Shown here: piece by piece, positions 21,591 to 34,720 of the stretch
Position numbering within the stretch: the first letter of the stretch is position 1
Layout: the number at the start of each line of letters is the position of its first letter
Assembly (NCBI GenBank): GCA_027627225.1
Contig: CM051025.1
Location: 71,401,069 to 71,465,068, forward strand
Source: Congeria kusceri
Lineage: Eukaryota; Mollusca; Bivalvia; Myida; Dreissenidae
Reading direction: 5' to 3'
Length of the DNA stretch: 64,000 nucleotides
The notes under the pieces: generated by a model
Database searches by the model: none
Seen by the model: only the letters and a program-made list of their open reading frames with translations
What the model was told of the DNA's origin: nothing
Made by a program: the position numbers and the translations under genes

Positions 21591-23265
21591 CGTTCACCCC
21601 CTGAGTAACTGACTGGCTTGGTATCTTTGGTAAAACCTGCCGAAGGTTTCCCGAAAGCGCATTCGGAAAAATCGGGATGTTTCGGCATGTCTTTGCGATG
21701 TTCTGGAACCCATCTGCGTCATTCTTTAACAATTTTGGAACCTTCTTGGCACTTCGGGGCCTGATCGGGATTGGAAAACTTCGGCATCTAAATTTTAAAA
21801 GTTTTAAACTTAGAGCGCCGAATATTTTATTCGGGACGGCTTCGGAGTCTTCGGCAAATCATCGGCAACCATTCTGGATGTTCGAGAACCCATCGCCATT
21901 GACTCGGCATCATTCTGCGAGGCTTCGTAATCGGTTTAGCTACCCCGAGCAGTCCCTGAAGGAAGCTGAATCGATGTCAAACGCTCTCCGAAGACGACGA
22001 GCGGAAGAGTTCTGATCGCGTGTACACGCGGAAGCTATGCCGATCATGTAATGAAAGAAGCCGATTGTCAGCGGAAGGGACGCCGAGCATTAGTCGTGTT
22101 TCCCGAACTATAAAAGGGCGACAGCAGAAGTGAAGCCGTCAATTTGCCGATAGTGTCCGAAGTGACAAAATCGACATTGTTCCTGTGAATTGAACACTTA
22201 TCACGGTGCAAGTCAGGAACAAGCTACTCAAAATGAAGTTTGGCGTGAGGTTACTAGTCAGTCAGCCGATGGACATTACAGAAGGTATGATCCTTTGTCT
22301 TGGTCTTGAAGGCTACAACCTTTTTTTGAAAGCCCAAGCTGAGAAGAAAAAAGTCTCTAAGGAATGCCCATAATCATCCCACTCATTTTGCTATTAAAGT
22401 AGGCAATGCCAAGTGAAAGCCAACAGTATGGGACATGTTCCACCTTCTCTCAAATTGGGCGGCCATTTCACAGGCCTTTGGATTATTTGGAATGACCAGA
22501 ACTTCATCATTATACTCCTGAAGCTAGGGAGTAGACACTTCTGGGACAAAATGGCATACACTTTCCACAGCAGCAAAGAAGTACAGAAGTCGTACACCAA
22601 GGAGGCGTACGTGTCCACAGATGTCATGTAACTCAGTGCCTTCGCAAGCTTTATGCAAGCAGGAAGGGCGTTACGGAACCGTGTTGGTTTGTTCTTTCTG
22701 AATGCGAGGCGTTGGACGCTGGGGTATGTTATCCAAAATTGTTGGCGTGATCCTTAAATACTGTTTGATCCACAATCGATTATGTCTTCTTCTCTGTGTC
22801 AGATGAAATTCCAAGACAAGCATGACATCAAGGGCAATGAGAATGCACATAAAGATCCATTGTCGGGCTAGCAAATGATAATCAGCTTGTAGTTCGGCGT
22901 CGTCCGGCGTCTTTCACATACCCCGAACTTCCAATCGGCAACGTTTCAGCATTCTGTCGACAACAAATCGGCAACTTTTCAGCATGTTCTGCAATGCTAC
23001 CTTAACCTTTCTGCACGATAGGAAAACATTCAGAAGCTAATTCCAAAACTGTCGGCATTCTTCCGCGTCGCTTTCGGTGACTCCGGATAGGTTTCCGGGT
23101 TTATACCGCAACCTGTCTTATGCCACTCCGCAAATACATGCCGAATAAGCACGATGGCCAAGCTCCGCCCATTTTTATTCCCGAATTGTTCCCGAAACAA
23201 GTCCATTGTTATCTGCATCCCTTACGCAAAGCATCGGGACTGTAGTGGACGGCAGGTATAAAACA
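21590..23265. other. CpG-dense block rich in TTCGG/CCGAA motifs
   Basis: This segment has clearly more G+C and CpG than its flanks. TTCGGCA/TGCCGAA-type words recur at 21650-22090 and 22890-23220. It may be an old repeat or a regulatory region. Open frames here (for example 21677-22015) have no recognised motif. Confidence 0.45.
22108..22117 (+). promoter_or_regulatory. Strong TATA-box-like sequence
   Basis: CTATAAAAGG is a near-consensus TATA box. A transcript starting about 30 bp downstream would reach a small frame at 22233-22373 (46 codons, MKFGVRLLVSQPMD..., preceded by 'ctcaaa'). That frame also contains a plausible donor (gaag/gtatga at about 22285). No function can be given. Confidence 0.3.
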
Positions 23266-25127
23266 TGCCTGCTCATGAGCGATGAAACACTTCTTTTTTG
23301 TGTTGTGTTTTGTTTTCTTGTTGTTGTTTTTATACGTTTTGAATGCCTCCATTAATGTTAATTTTATTACGAATGATATTTACTTAAAAAAATTTCTTTA
23401 CTGATTATTTGCCAAAAAAACCCAACTCGTAAACTATTAAAAGCAGATGTATTAATAATTTATTATTTTTCCATGTGACGACAAATAACTGACCAATGTA
23501 GTAAAACTTGAATATCTTTAAATGAAAGAGCTTCACCGTTGATGGCCATTGTACATGTAGATGAGGAACGTGCGTTTTATATATACATTTAAAGAAATAT
23601 TCAGCATATAAAACGTGTTCGTATAAAAGCTACTTCACATTATTTATAACTTTATTTATCTTCCGTTGCAGTCAATGTAAAACAAGATTTCAAATAAATC
23701 AGCATGTTAGCAGACCATTTCAACAGCAGCATTTAAGATGACGAAATATGCATGCATTTGAAAAACTCAATATTGGGTTACGTTTTTATTTATTTTATAT
23801 TTTATACCGAGTTCGACTCTTTAACCAACGAAATTTATAATGACCTATTTTTTCCAGCGCGTGCGAATTGATTATTAAGTAGGTCAAACTAAGTAGGCTT
23901 ACTGACTCTTAATGCTAAACATCTGTAAGAATCACATATCCTGACCTACACATTTATGTGTTGATTTGTAAATGACCTTGGATCCAGACCACCAAACTCT
24001 TTAATCGTTTGTTAATTAGCCGATTCCAACTTTTTTTTAAATAAATACAAATCCGTTCAAGGATTTTTTGCGAAAAGTTGCTAATTAAAGTTACGTGTTA
24101 TTGCATGATGTACGCTCTTTGTAGAAACGTTTTTATTGTAACTTAAGGTGATAAAATCATCATAGTCATCTTCAAAAGGATCACAAGGAGGCGTTCTTTA
24201 CTGCAACTGAATGCTTACTTTGACAGTTCTCATAACATCCGTAGCTTTAAAAGTAGTAAATCGCCACCTGATGTCCTAATATGTCACATACCCTTTCTAT
24301 GTCGGTCGCGTCACAGATATAATTTTAGCTCAATACGCGGCTTATATGCTCCAAATATAGTTCCAAACATTATAAATAAATATACTTCTTTAAGCCAACG
24401 TTTTTCATAAAGCGAATATGAGCTGGTGTTTGCAATGTTGGTTTGTGACTTTATTTACAATGTTATATGTTGTTATCATAATTGCTATTATCCCTGGTTT
24501 TTGCAAAAGGCTATTGTAAAAGAAATTAGATACACAGATAGCCTGAGCGAAAGAACACAGGTCTGACAATGTTCGGCCTTACATGAACCGTTTGTACAGA
24601 ACTACTGCTCTTACATACTCCTCGCTGCAGTCACTCCCCCTTTGTGGTTTACAGCAACACTTCCACCACCAGTGCACTTTTAACTCAAACTTGTACATAA
24701 CAACGCAAGGATTTTACGGTGTCCACTATTTTAATTTGCACCATGCGATCCGACAATAGTCATGTGGAACTTTGTTCCGGCAGGGATTTGAGGGGTTTTG
24801 CTCGGAATCATTCATCTCTGTGTGGAGGCTGCTGCTACCGCCGTGTTTATTATATTTCACACGGCTATAATACAGAAATACATGTAGTAGATGTTTTCAA
24901 GTAATTTTCATGTTGTTCAGGTAAGTTAGTAACAAAAAGTAATAAGATGTTTTGATTAATATCATTATTGAAACCTAGTCAAGTATCTTATTTATATTAC
25001 TGATAATGTGATGTGTGAGATTTGAAACAATTTATACACATATTTAATAAGAAGTAGTAAGAAACGACATGCGTACATCAAGCTTTGGTGTTGAATGGCT
25101 CACGAATACGATACATATTTCGGCGTA
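23266..25127. other. AT-rich intergenic DNA
   Basis: No exon with convincing splice sites or motifs was found. The open frame at 24719-24904 is short and unsupported. Confidence 0.4.
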
Positions 25128-25300
25128 GCTGTCTAAGATCACTTTTGTATGGAAGCGTCCTGGGGCCAGATGTAAAAAAAAAAAAAAAAAATTATTCAGT
25201 ATTAACAAACTTATCTCGTAATTACGACTTACTATGTCGTAATTACGACTTAGTATGTCGTAATTACGACTGTTTATCTCGTAATATCAACGTAATTTAC
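25128..25300. repeat. Palindromic TCGTAATTACGA satellite, short copy
   Basis: The block opens with 'gtatggaagcgtcctggggc', a poly-A run and 'attcagtattaacaaactta', followed by three or four units of TCGTAATTACGAC. The same parts appear in reverse order and orientation at 42615-42915, so the two are inverted copies of one element. Confidence 0.75.
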
Positions 25301-25393
25301 ATTTTACCTCTAAACGTAAATTGCATTTGTCCTAAACATTAAAACATACATTTACATGTATCATACAAATAATGTCTAACGTGTATTTTGCAG

Positions 25394-25726
25394 CGGGAGC
25401 TAGACGGGATTTCTCATTTGTGGAATAGCCATCGAATAAGACGCTCTAAAAATCAACACGCTCCTAACGGACGGCCAGCGATAATGTACACATGTTCCGA
25501 AAACTATGGAACACGGGACTATTTATGTGGTGTTTCAGACAATCAGATACTTGTTTGTGTTGAAGAATGCCTGCGCAAAGGACCATATACGTGTGATGAA
25601 ACAATATATGAACTTTGCACATTACTAATGGGTGAGGACGGTCTGGAAAAACCGAAATGTGGAGAAACAGCAGGCTTGTACCAAAACCTGCGCAATAAAA
25701 TCGTCCAAGGGCTTGCTGAAATCTAG
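25394..25726 (+). CDS. Terminal exon of an integrase-core (rve-type) domain protein
   Basis: The exon starts after a good acceptor (gtgtattttgcag) and ends at TAG 25724-25726, giving 110 codons. The peptide (RELDGISHLWNSHRIRRSKN, then GRPAIMYT, NYGTRDYLCGVS, CDETIYELCTLLM) matches my memory of the C-terminal part of the animal 'integrase core domain' family found in many bivalve, coral and fish proteins, with its W-N-x-H-x-I-R and G-R-P motifs and conserved C-x3-C pattern. The catalytic part, which lies upstream in this family, is not seen in the preceding 2 kb. The exon may be an orphan, or the rest may lie farther off. A palindromic satellite sits within 100 bp upstream. Confidence 0.6.
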   Translation, partial: RELDGISHLWNSHRIRRSKNQHAPNGRPAIMYTCSENYGTRDYLCGVSDNQILVCVEECLRKGPYTCDETIYELCTLLMGEDGLEKPKCGETAGLYQNLRNKIVQGLAEI

Positions 25727-26380
25727 ATTTCGATAAAAGAAGACTTTCCAAGTCTATAAAGTCTGATACTTATTGAACTCGTACGATATTTACTCTTAAG
25801 CATTCTGTGACAAGTGACAATCATTTTTCATTCTCCTTGAAACGAGTCCAACACGTAGTTAAATAAGCTATAGTCTTCTCTAATTATGTATGTAATGCAA
25901 TACAATACTTTATAAAACAGTGCAAAGAAACGAAAAAATTCGTTAAAACACTGGCCTTCAGTTATTCGTCGTTATTCAAGAACCACAAATTTGTTCCGTT
26001 TGATAGAAATATGCGCAATGCTCATTATTGACATACTTTATAACCATCAAGACGTAACGTGACTTCAAAGTTGTTATAATGCTAACATTTTATCAATATT
26101 ATATGTATCATCACTTCTATAAAATGAGATTAAATTCGTGTGTCCATTGTTTTAAAAATCATATTTGTATTTAAACTCTGGTGATGTGATCACCGGATCT
26201 TTAATACAAATATTTTACGATGGCTGTGGCAAACCATGGGTCGGGTGGGTTCGGGGACATATTCAGAAAAAAGTCCTTGAGTTTCTGCTTAGCCTTACCG
26301 GTAAGTCTAAAATAAAGCTTTATTTGATATCTAAAGTACTATCCAACCATGAATATCAAATTTGTCAGAATCTAAACAAA
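25727..26380. other. AT-rich DNA downstream of the integrase-type exon
   Basis: No clear AATAAA is seen in the first 150 bp. The open frame at 26165-26461 runs into the repeat that follows and is not supported. Confidence 0.35.
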
Positions 26381-27141
26381 ACTAGAGCTTTGTCACAGGA
26401 GTGGCAGCGGGTCCCGAATGATAGCATGTTTGAAGGTGAGGAACCGTTTTTTTATTTTTAGTAACGGTGATCTTGACCTTGATCCCACTCACCCCCTATG
26501 CAATCCCAAGCGATGTCTCGATAAAAGGTATCTATGTACGAAGTTGAATTACAATAGCTCATTTCGTTCTCGAGTAATTGAGCGGAAACCGTTTTTCTAT
26601 TTTTTGTAACGGTGACCTTGACGGTGACCCCATCCACCCCCTATGTAATCCCAAGCCAGGTCTCGATATAAGGTATCTATGGATGAAGTTTCATTAAAAT
26701 ATTTCAATTCGTTCTCAAGTTAGAGAGCTTAAACCAAAAGTTGACTCCGCCTGAATATGAAAAATTAACTAAGTGCAATAACTCCAGAATTATGAAGTGC
26801 AGAGTAACGGTTCTTGTGCACTGCACTTCTCCTCAATGGGATCTATCCACCTATGAAGTTTCAAGATAATACCTCTTATAGTCTAAGGGTTATGCTCCAG
26901 GCAAAAACGAAGTATGAAAAATTAACAAAGGGCAATAACTCCAGAACCATGAAATGCAGAGTAATGGTTCTTGTGTACTGCACTTCTCCTTAATGAGATC
27001 TATCCACCCATGAAGTTTCAAATTAATAGCAGAAACGGTTTTGAAGCTATTAAAGAAAAACATGAAAAATGTGGACGGACGGAGGGACAGACAGACAGGG
27101 TGATTACTATAGGGCACCCGCAAAAATTTGCGGGGTCCTAA
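26381..27141 (+). mobile_element. Molluscan repeat with Helitron-like 3' end
   Basis: The block starts 'actagagctttgtcacagga', holds two units of 'gtaacggtgaccttgac...atcccaagc...tctcgatataaggtatct', and ends with 'gacggacggagggacagaca', a perfect hairpin (cccgcaaaaatttgcgggg), CTAA and T. The same end is found at 5468-5487. It encodes nothing. Helitron origin is inference from the hairpin and CTAA. Confidence 0.5.
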
Positions 27142-30100
27142 TAACGTAAGAATTTGAGTGTGTGATAATATACCGCGCTTTCTAGTAATAAATTGTATGG
27201 TAAAGTTGTCACTGCGACTTGACTTGGGAGTTTTGTCCCAGACCACTGCCGTCGATTTTTAGTAAAACAAATTAACTTTCTGAACTTATCTGTCATCATA
27301 ACGAACTAAGACTACTATATGTTTGGTTTCGTATGCTTATTTTAAATGACATGCAGTGGTCTGTATAGAAAGTCCTGCAAGCAGGTCACTTTATTGATCA
27401 CAGTTTTTGATGAACAAGGTTGTCAATGTTAATTGGAGTGAATATCCCGCTTATGTTCATTGTATGGAACTAAAATGTGACGAAGCACGTTACTGAACAC
27501 ATTGACTAAAACACACGTACATGTAACTGCGTCTTGGAAGTCATAATGTGAAATATAAACTATAAATATAATTACCAGCAAACTTTCCTAGCCCCAAGTC
27601 TGCAAATTGTGCACCTTTAGTTAATTACATAATTGTATGCAAGATAAGTAATAAGGACATATGTAATATAAGACATATGCCGACTGCATGAATAGCCCAC
27701 AGGTGCAGATCCTGTTTTGCAGTGTCCGAGGTTATAGTCAACCACAACACGTGTTCTTTGTATGACATACTTGTCATTGTTCTGGCAAATTTTATAATGA
27801 CTACTGGGACCATATCCATAAAGCTCCTAAGGAAAATCTTAACTGACGCCATTTTTCAAAGGAAAAATCAAATAAAAAATTTCTTGCGAAAACCTATGTT
27901 TTATATTTGAAATATGGTTAAATAAGAAGGACATGTTTATTTCTTAACAGTTTAAAACAATACAAGTTAAATTAACCATCTACAGATTAATGGAATTTTA
28001 TGATCTTTAAGAAATTCAACAAGGGGCTTTGTGGATATATACCCAGGTTTGGTTTGGAATTTAAACGCTTCTTGCAGCTGCCGTATGCACGAAATATTAC
28101 CTCAAACGGTGCGCTTTAATTTGAGATAATAGTCTTATGGTGTGTCTGGAAAATATTGTACATTTATCATTGAGCGAGTCATCTCATAACTTTCCTTGAC
28201 AGTATTCAATCAACAACAATTTGGTATAATTGGAAAGGACTTCATATTTCAAATATTTTTGCATTATTAGTCGTTTTACTGTCTGATCCTAGTTGTTTAG
28301 GAAATCATAGTTTAATTGGATGTCAAGATTAAACGAAGCAAATACAAGTTCTCGCATTAATGCTATAGTAGATATATCCATATTTGTTTTGCAGTCCATT
28401 TCAACAGTAAGGAGGCTGTGCCTCACTGATATTTTCATATTAACTAATCTCAACCACACACATCTCCGAATGCTATTATGGGACCCGCGCCTGGTTCGCT
28501 GTCAGTATAGACATAGGTCAGATTTAGATCAACACTAATAAACAAAAACAACAACAACACAAGTCGATTAAACATAAATCAATTCAATTTAATCAACAAG
28601 AAACTGTAACTGTTTAACCAAATAATGACTATTATTCAACAAGACTATGACGGCTAACTTAATACTAGTCATCGCATATTCAAGCAAACATATTCTAGCA
28701 CATTTTTACATATATACTACAACAAAGCTATTAGACTCATCTGACAACCAAACATGTGACACTAAGTGAATGTGTGTGCAAAACAGATACAGGTTTTCTT
28801 CTGTATGCTAAAACGGAGCTTCCAACTGACCAGTCAAATGTCAAAATAAACCTAAATGGATAGTTTTTTTTAAACAAAATATCTTAATTTTACTGAAATA
28901 ATATACAACTGTAAGTAATCACATCACCGTTAATGAATTCCGATATTAAATATAGTAAATGCAACTTTGGAAAGATAGAATTGTTATTCTTGATGATACA
29001 TAGAACACACAATAAACGCTTAGTTGCTAAAATATCATAAGAATGCAATAATCACAAGATCTGCACAACAATGGTTTAGAGAAACAAAAACAAGTGCATA
29101 AAACATGGCATGTTTTAAGAAAAAAAAAGCACAAACTACCATGTATGGTTTGTTCATCTGAACTGACTTCCTTTAAATTAAATCATAAGCAAAGGCAAGT
29201 CAACATTCTTTTATAAGTTTATCAATAGTTAAAATAAGTAAAAAGCAGTCCTTTACATTTAAAATGAATGTTTAAAACAGGTGGCTAAAGAATGGTACAT
29301 GAATGTGTTGAACTTTTGGAAACTTTGTGGCCACATGGGATGATGTAAAAAAGTGTTTCAAACTCCTAATACACAAATGAAGAAATCCGAGATATAATGT
29401 AGCATACTTAACTGATAAGCATGTAAAAATTAATACTAAACACTTACCGTATATGATGAATGTTAAATTCAAAAATATGCAGTAATTGTCAAGCTGACAT
29501 ATCTACAGTATTTGAATTCCATTTTGCCATACTTCAAAACAATGATATTTTCTGCGATAAAAATATTTACTGTTTTGACTAAAGGATAAAACTTGGAAGA
29601 GACAACAAATATACAGTAACATAAATGTACTAAAAACAGTAAAGTAGCACCTAAAAGTAACACATAAAAAACAAAGGTCCTTAAACCCATACAGTGAAAC
29701 ACAATGACATTAACCACATATTATTTTCAAAACAAAATAAAAGTAAAACTGTATGGTAAAATGTAAAGTTATTCTTAGTAACTAAGTATTGATTAAGAAA
29801 TGAGGTCTCTATTGTGTTCACAGCCAAATGTTGACAGATGGACAAACAGTGGACAGAAGATGGACAAAGGCAATAGCAATAGCTCAATCCTGAGCACTTC
29901 ATATTCAGGTCAGCTAAATCATGCATCCAAACAACAGTCTGCTGTTTAACTAGTATTATCACTAAATGTTATTTTTACCCCCCTGTAAGGTTCTCAGATT
30001 CAGGCTTCCTATACATATTTTAGTACAAGCAACCATAAAGTAAATCAATACTACAACAACAAATTTTAATATACATGCTAAAAACAGAAATAATGACCTT

Positions 30101-30180
30101 AATTTTCTCCCAAAAGATCTCAATCCAAAAGCAAGCTCCATATAAGCAATATGTCAACCAGCTTTAGATACATGGTATCT
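27142..30180. other. AT-rich stretch; one possible terminal exon at 28395-28538
   Basis: Most of this has no recognisable content. At 28395 a good acceptor (atatttgttttgcag) precedes 47 open codons to TAA at 28536-28538 (RRLCLTDIFILTNLNHTHLR, LWDPRLVRCQYRHR). I cannot assign it, and chance is possible. The minus-strand frames at 29272-29962 are AT-driven. Confidence 0.3.
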
Positions 30181-30184
30181 ACAT

Positions 30185-30960
30185 ATGAATTTTCATTGAG
30201 CTATCTTTATTCATTCTCCAGTTATTGAATGGAAACCGGTTTTCTATTTTTAGTAACAGTGCTCATGACCCCCCCCCCACCCCCATACAGTATGCGATCC
30301 CAAGCAAGGTCCCGCTATAAGGTATCTATGCATGAAGTTTCATCACAATATCTTAATTTGTTTTTGAGTAATTGAGCAGAAACTGTATTTCTATCTTTCG
30401 TAATGGTGACCTGGACCGTGACCCCATCCACCACAGAAGCAATCCCAAGCAAGGTATTGATTTAAGGTATGTGCAGTTTTATTGTAATATCTCAATTCGC
30501 ACTCGAGTTATTAAAGGAAACCATATTTCTATTTTTAGTAACGGTGACCTTGACCTTGACCCCACCCACCCCATATGCAATCCCAAGCGAGATGTGGATA
30601 TCAGGTATCAATATATGAAGTTTCATTACAATATTTCAATTAGTTTGTGAGTTATTGAGTGGAAACTGTTTTTCTATTTTTAGTTATGGTGATCTTGACC
30701 CAACCAACCCCATATGCAATCCCAAACAAGGTCTCGATATAAGGTATCTATGTACTAAGTTTTATAACAATAGATCAATTCATTCTTGAGTTACTGAGCG
30801 CAAACTTTTTTCTATGTTTAGTAACAGTGACCTTGACCCCACCCAACCCATATGCAATCCCAAGTGAGGTCTTTATATAAGGTATCCATTTATAAAGTTT
30901 CATTAAAATATCTGTATTAATTCTCCAGTTATTGAGCGAAAACCCCAGTTGGACGCCCCC
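30185..30960. repeat. Tandem array of a molluscan 130-bp repeat unit
   Basis: About six imperfect units each contain 'tctatttttagtaacggtga', 'ccttgacccca', 'tatgcaatcccaagc', 'gatataaggtatctatg' and 'gaagtttcattacaatat'. Related units are in 26430-26720. Open frames here are repeat translations. Confidence 0.8.
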
Positions 30961-31493
30961 CACCGCCTGACCAACGACATATCCTAATCTAATAATCTAA
31001 TTTTTTTCTTAGAAAAATTTGCTTATGGAGAGCGCCATGATGGTCCAAAGGGCTAAACTGAGTACTGGCAAAAAGAAAGCCTTACTGTTGTGACAGGCTT
31101 GAACAAATATGGGAAGGTATATCATAATGTCCATAAATAGTTTGTGTAGCTGATTAAATCTCATGCATAAAGAGGTAAGGATCTGGATATATTTTCTCTA
31201 CCCTGGTATCCAACATTTCGCATGCAATTTCAGAAGAATAGTGTTAATGCTGCAGTTCTGAAAGATGATGGTGATGGCTGTGCAAAGGTCATGTCAGGCT
31301 TGCCGGCTTGTTCCAAAAAGTGGAGTGTATTGCCATTTACCCTTCAAATATTCAAATTCGCTTTAGATATTATGGTCATAGACCAATTGTGCAAGTTTGG
31401 TCCAGATTGGTTGAAAAGGAAGTCCCTGTCTTTCATCAAATTCATGTTTGCATTTATTTTCACAATTAAGGGGAAATAACTCACAGCCTGATC
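30961..31493. other. Repeat-derived non-coding DNA
   Basis: The open frame at 31222-31479 (85 codons) overlaps phrases common to molluscan repeats ('caagtttggtccagattggt'). It has no recognised domain and is not called as a gene. Confidence 0.4.
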
Positions 31494-32083
31494 TGTCTCA
31501 AATGCTGCTTGTGCCGAGATCTATGGACGTACAGAACGTTGGAAGTTTTTTCAAGATTGAATGAAAAATGAAATCTCCATGCACGAAAAAGGCAATTTTT
31601 TTTCCAACAAACAAGGGGCTATAACTCTAAGGTTTCTGGTCTGATCTTGACCATTATCAATAGGTCAAGATTGAATATAAAATGAAGTCTTTATCACGAC
31701 AATGGTCCAAACTGTTGACGGCATACGGACGACAGACAACGGACGACAAAGGAGAGGTCCCGTATACCAATAGCTCACCTAGCACTTGTGTCTCAAATGC
31801 TGCTTGTGCCGAGATCTATGGACGTACAGAACGTTGGAAGTTTTTTCAAGATTGAATGAAAAATGAAATCTCCATGCACGAAAAAGGCAATTTTTTTTCC
31901 AACAAACAAGGGGCTATAACTCTAAGGTTTCTGGTCTGATCTTGACCATTATCAATAGGTCAAGATTGAATATAAAATGAAGTCTTTATCACGACAATGG
32001 TCCAAACTGTTGACGGCATACGGACGACAGACAACGGACGACAAAGGAGAGGTCCCGTATACCAATAGCTCACCTAGCACTTC
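31494..32083. repeat. Perfect-looking 295-bp tandem duplication
   Basis: 31494-31788 and 31789-32083 appear identical by eye, from 'tgtctcaaatgctgcttgtg' to 'aatagctcacctagcactt'. Identity this high indicates a very recent duplication or an assembly artefact. Each unit carries the end of a molluscan repeat ('cggacgacagacaacggacg'). Confidence 0.9.
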
Positions 32084-33022
32084 GCGCTCAGGTGTGCTAA
32101 AAAGGGTAAAACATTCACATGCACCTTAGTATACATAAAAATGTTTATTTAACATACATTCAAGATTGTAATTGTATTAGTCCTGACATACTTTAAGATA
32201 AAAACCACAAAGTCTCATAACTCTGCTATTTTAAATTAAAACAAGAAATATAATGCAGGCGCAATACTTCACATGAGATATACTAGTAGTATATGTGGTA
32301 AGTTTAATTAAAATCCATGGTTAAAAATAGCTATACTTTTCCTGACAAACTTTGTTGACAAACAGCAGACAGACAGAATGATTCCAGCATATACCCACCC
32401 ACACACACAATATAAAACATGACTGTAACGGATTTAAATTCCAACAAGCGTTTTCACTGTAAGTAACAAATGCCCCAAAATATATGTTTTGACAGAAGAG
32501 GTATGGTCCTTATACTCTAAATATCCTCTCAAAGCCATTTATCATTATATGAAGTATCATTTGAAGAATGAGTTAAAGAATGGTCCTTGTACTTTGCACT
32601 CCCTCTGACAGGACTCTGACATCAGAAAAAACTGCGCCAAAATACACAGGTGCACAAGTTCACATGGTGATGAATATGCATATAAAGTTTCATTACTCGA
32701 GTTGTTATACTTTTCAAGTTACACGCGACACAAGTCCAAAAACGTCATTTTTTGCTAAAAAAGGGCCATAACTCCACTGATGTTGGAAAAAACTGCACGA
32801 ATATACCCAGGTGCACAAGCCCTAATGCTGATAAATATGTTTACAAAGTTCATCACTGTAGCAGTTGTACTATTTGAGTTACGCGCGACACAAAAATCCG
32901 ATGGACAGGCAGGACCGACGGACAAGGGCAAATTTATATGCTCCCCCAACACAGCACCCCTACATTTTGGTAGTGGGGGTTATAATAAGTACTCCTAGGC
33001 ACTAGACAGTGGTTGAACACTT
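32084..33022. repeat. Molluscan repeat fragments
   Basis: Fragments end in 'gacggacaagggcaaattta' and 'gggggttataataag', typical of non-autonomous repeats. Several overlapping short frames (32580-32998) translate the repeat and are not genes. Confidence 0.5.
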
Positions 33023-33769
33023 TTAAGCCAGGTGAAATTCCCCCCCATATTTGATCGATTTGGTCATTCTGTCCTCCAAGTTATCTGGGGAAACAATGCC
33101 CCTTGGCAACTCCAACACCATTCCCCACGTGTGGGGCAACTGGCAGACGATTATTTTTGTCATTATCAGCTACGAATGGCACTTCCAGTTTCTTCTCAAA
33201 TCCAACTGGTGGTACTCCATCTGCACCTGTCCAAAAACACAACAGTTCTGATAAGGTACATTCAGTACTTTCATCTGCAAAATAAAGTAAGACAGTTAGT
33301 AAAGCACTGTAACAAAATATGGGTGTAAAACAATAAGTAGGCTATGGACACTGCTGTAAATTCAATGGTAACAGACTTGTGCAACATTGTTTTTACTTGT
33401 TTTTTTTTAAATTAGTCTTAATAATAATAATATAGGCCAAATGACCGATTGCATGCAAACTTTAACTTCATCTTAAAATTGTCATTAAATAGCTATATGG
33501 CTATTACTGGCTAATTATCGGTACAAAATCAAACCTCAACCTGTTGGTTTTAAGAATGTGGTTATCAGATGATCCACATAATTTACACACATTTGTTAAC
33601 AGTGCAATGCTTTCAATGTTCAATATATAGTTATCAAACCTAACTGAATTGGCAGCCAGAATAGATATGAAAATCCATTTAAGTTTCATGGTAAGAAGCT
33701 AAATGCCCACAAAGTACTGTTTTGAACTTCACTTGCGTGATCTTAACAACCCTGGTTGGGAAAAGCATA

Positions 33770-34720
33770 TTTTTTTTAATTTAAAGAGAAAAACAAAACA
33801 TTGAAAACAAAACAAAGAACAAATAACTCTGAAATACAAAAGAAAGAGTTATGGTTCATGTAATTTGCATTTTCATTCAGTGTCCCTAATCAGTATATGA
33901 ACTTTTGTAAGAAAACCTTCAATACTACTAGAGTAATGCTCCAAAATAGAAAATTAACAAAGAACAATAACTCTGAAATACGGAAGAAAGATTTATGCTT
34001 CGTGCACTGTGCAATTCCTCTCAATGTCCTCTATAAAAATATTTAAATACAATACACTTCCTCTCCATCATAATATGAAGTTTCATTTGAGTCCCTTCCA
34101 TACTTTTTAAGTTATAATCTGGAGCAAAAAATTACACTAGGTCATTATGCTGTGCAAAAGAAAATTAAGGCAATTTAATTAAATCCCTGTAATACTAATG
34201 GAGTTATAGTCAGCACAAGAAAAATTTTAAGAAGGGCAGTAACTCTGTAAATATTTCATAATATGAAGTTTCAATCAAATCCTTTCAATACTTTTTGAGT
34301 TATGCTTTGCACAAGAAAATTACCGTAATCTATGTAGTTAAGCTTTTAAACAAGAAAAATAAGCTCTAACTCCAAAAATACTGATGAGAGAGTTATGGTT
34401 CTTGTACTCTGTGCTTCCTCGTAATGTACTCAATCAACATATGGGGTGTTACTTTAATCATTTTAAACCTAATGGATGCTCCGCACAAGAAGATAAAACA
34501 AAGGGTCATAACTTTGTAAATACTGAAGAGAGTTTTGGACATTGTACTGGAACTTTCTCTCAAAACTCTCTATCATTATATGAAATGAAGTTTCATTTTA
34601 ATTCCTTCAATAATTTTCAAGTTATGCTTTGCACAGTAAGTGGGCCGGATGGACAGATGGACGGACAGACGGATGCACGATTCGATCACTATGTGCCTCC
34701 CTTCTGAGGCAAAAAATACA
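33770..34720. repeat. Molluscan repeat array in the HECT pseudogene intron
   Basis: Units with 'aataactctgaaata', 'atatgaagtttcatttgagt' and 'ttttgagttatgctttgca' recur about every 120-150 bp. The block ends with 'gatggacggacagacggatg' and 'gtgcctcccttctgaggc'. The frame at 34384-34707 is a translation of this repeat. Confidence 0.65.

Noticed and set aside
33032..33328. Three overlapping plus-strand frames of 60-98 codons
   Set aside because: They are shadows of the minus-strand HECT exon, which has the recognisable motifs and splice sites.
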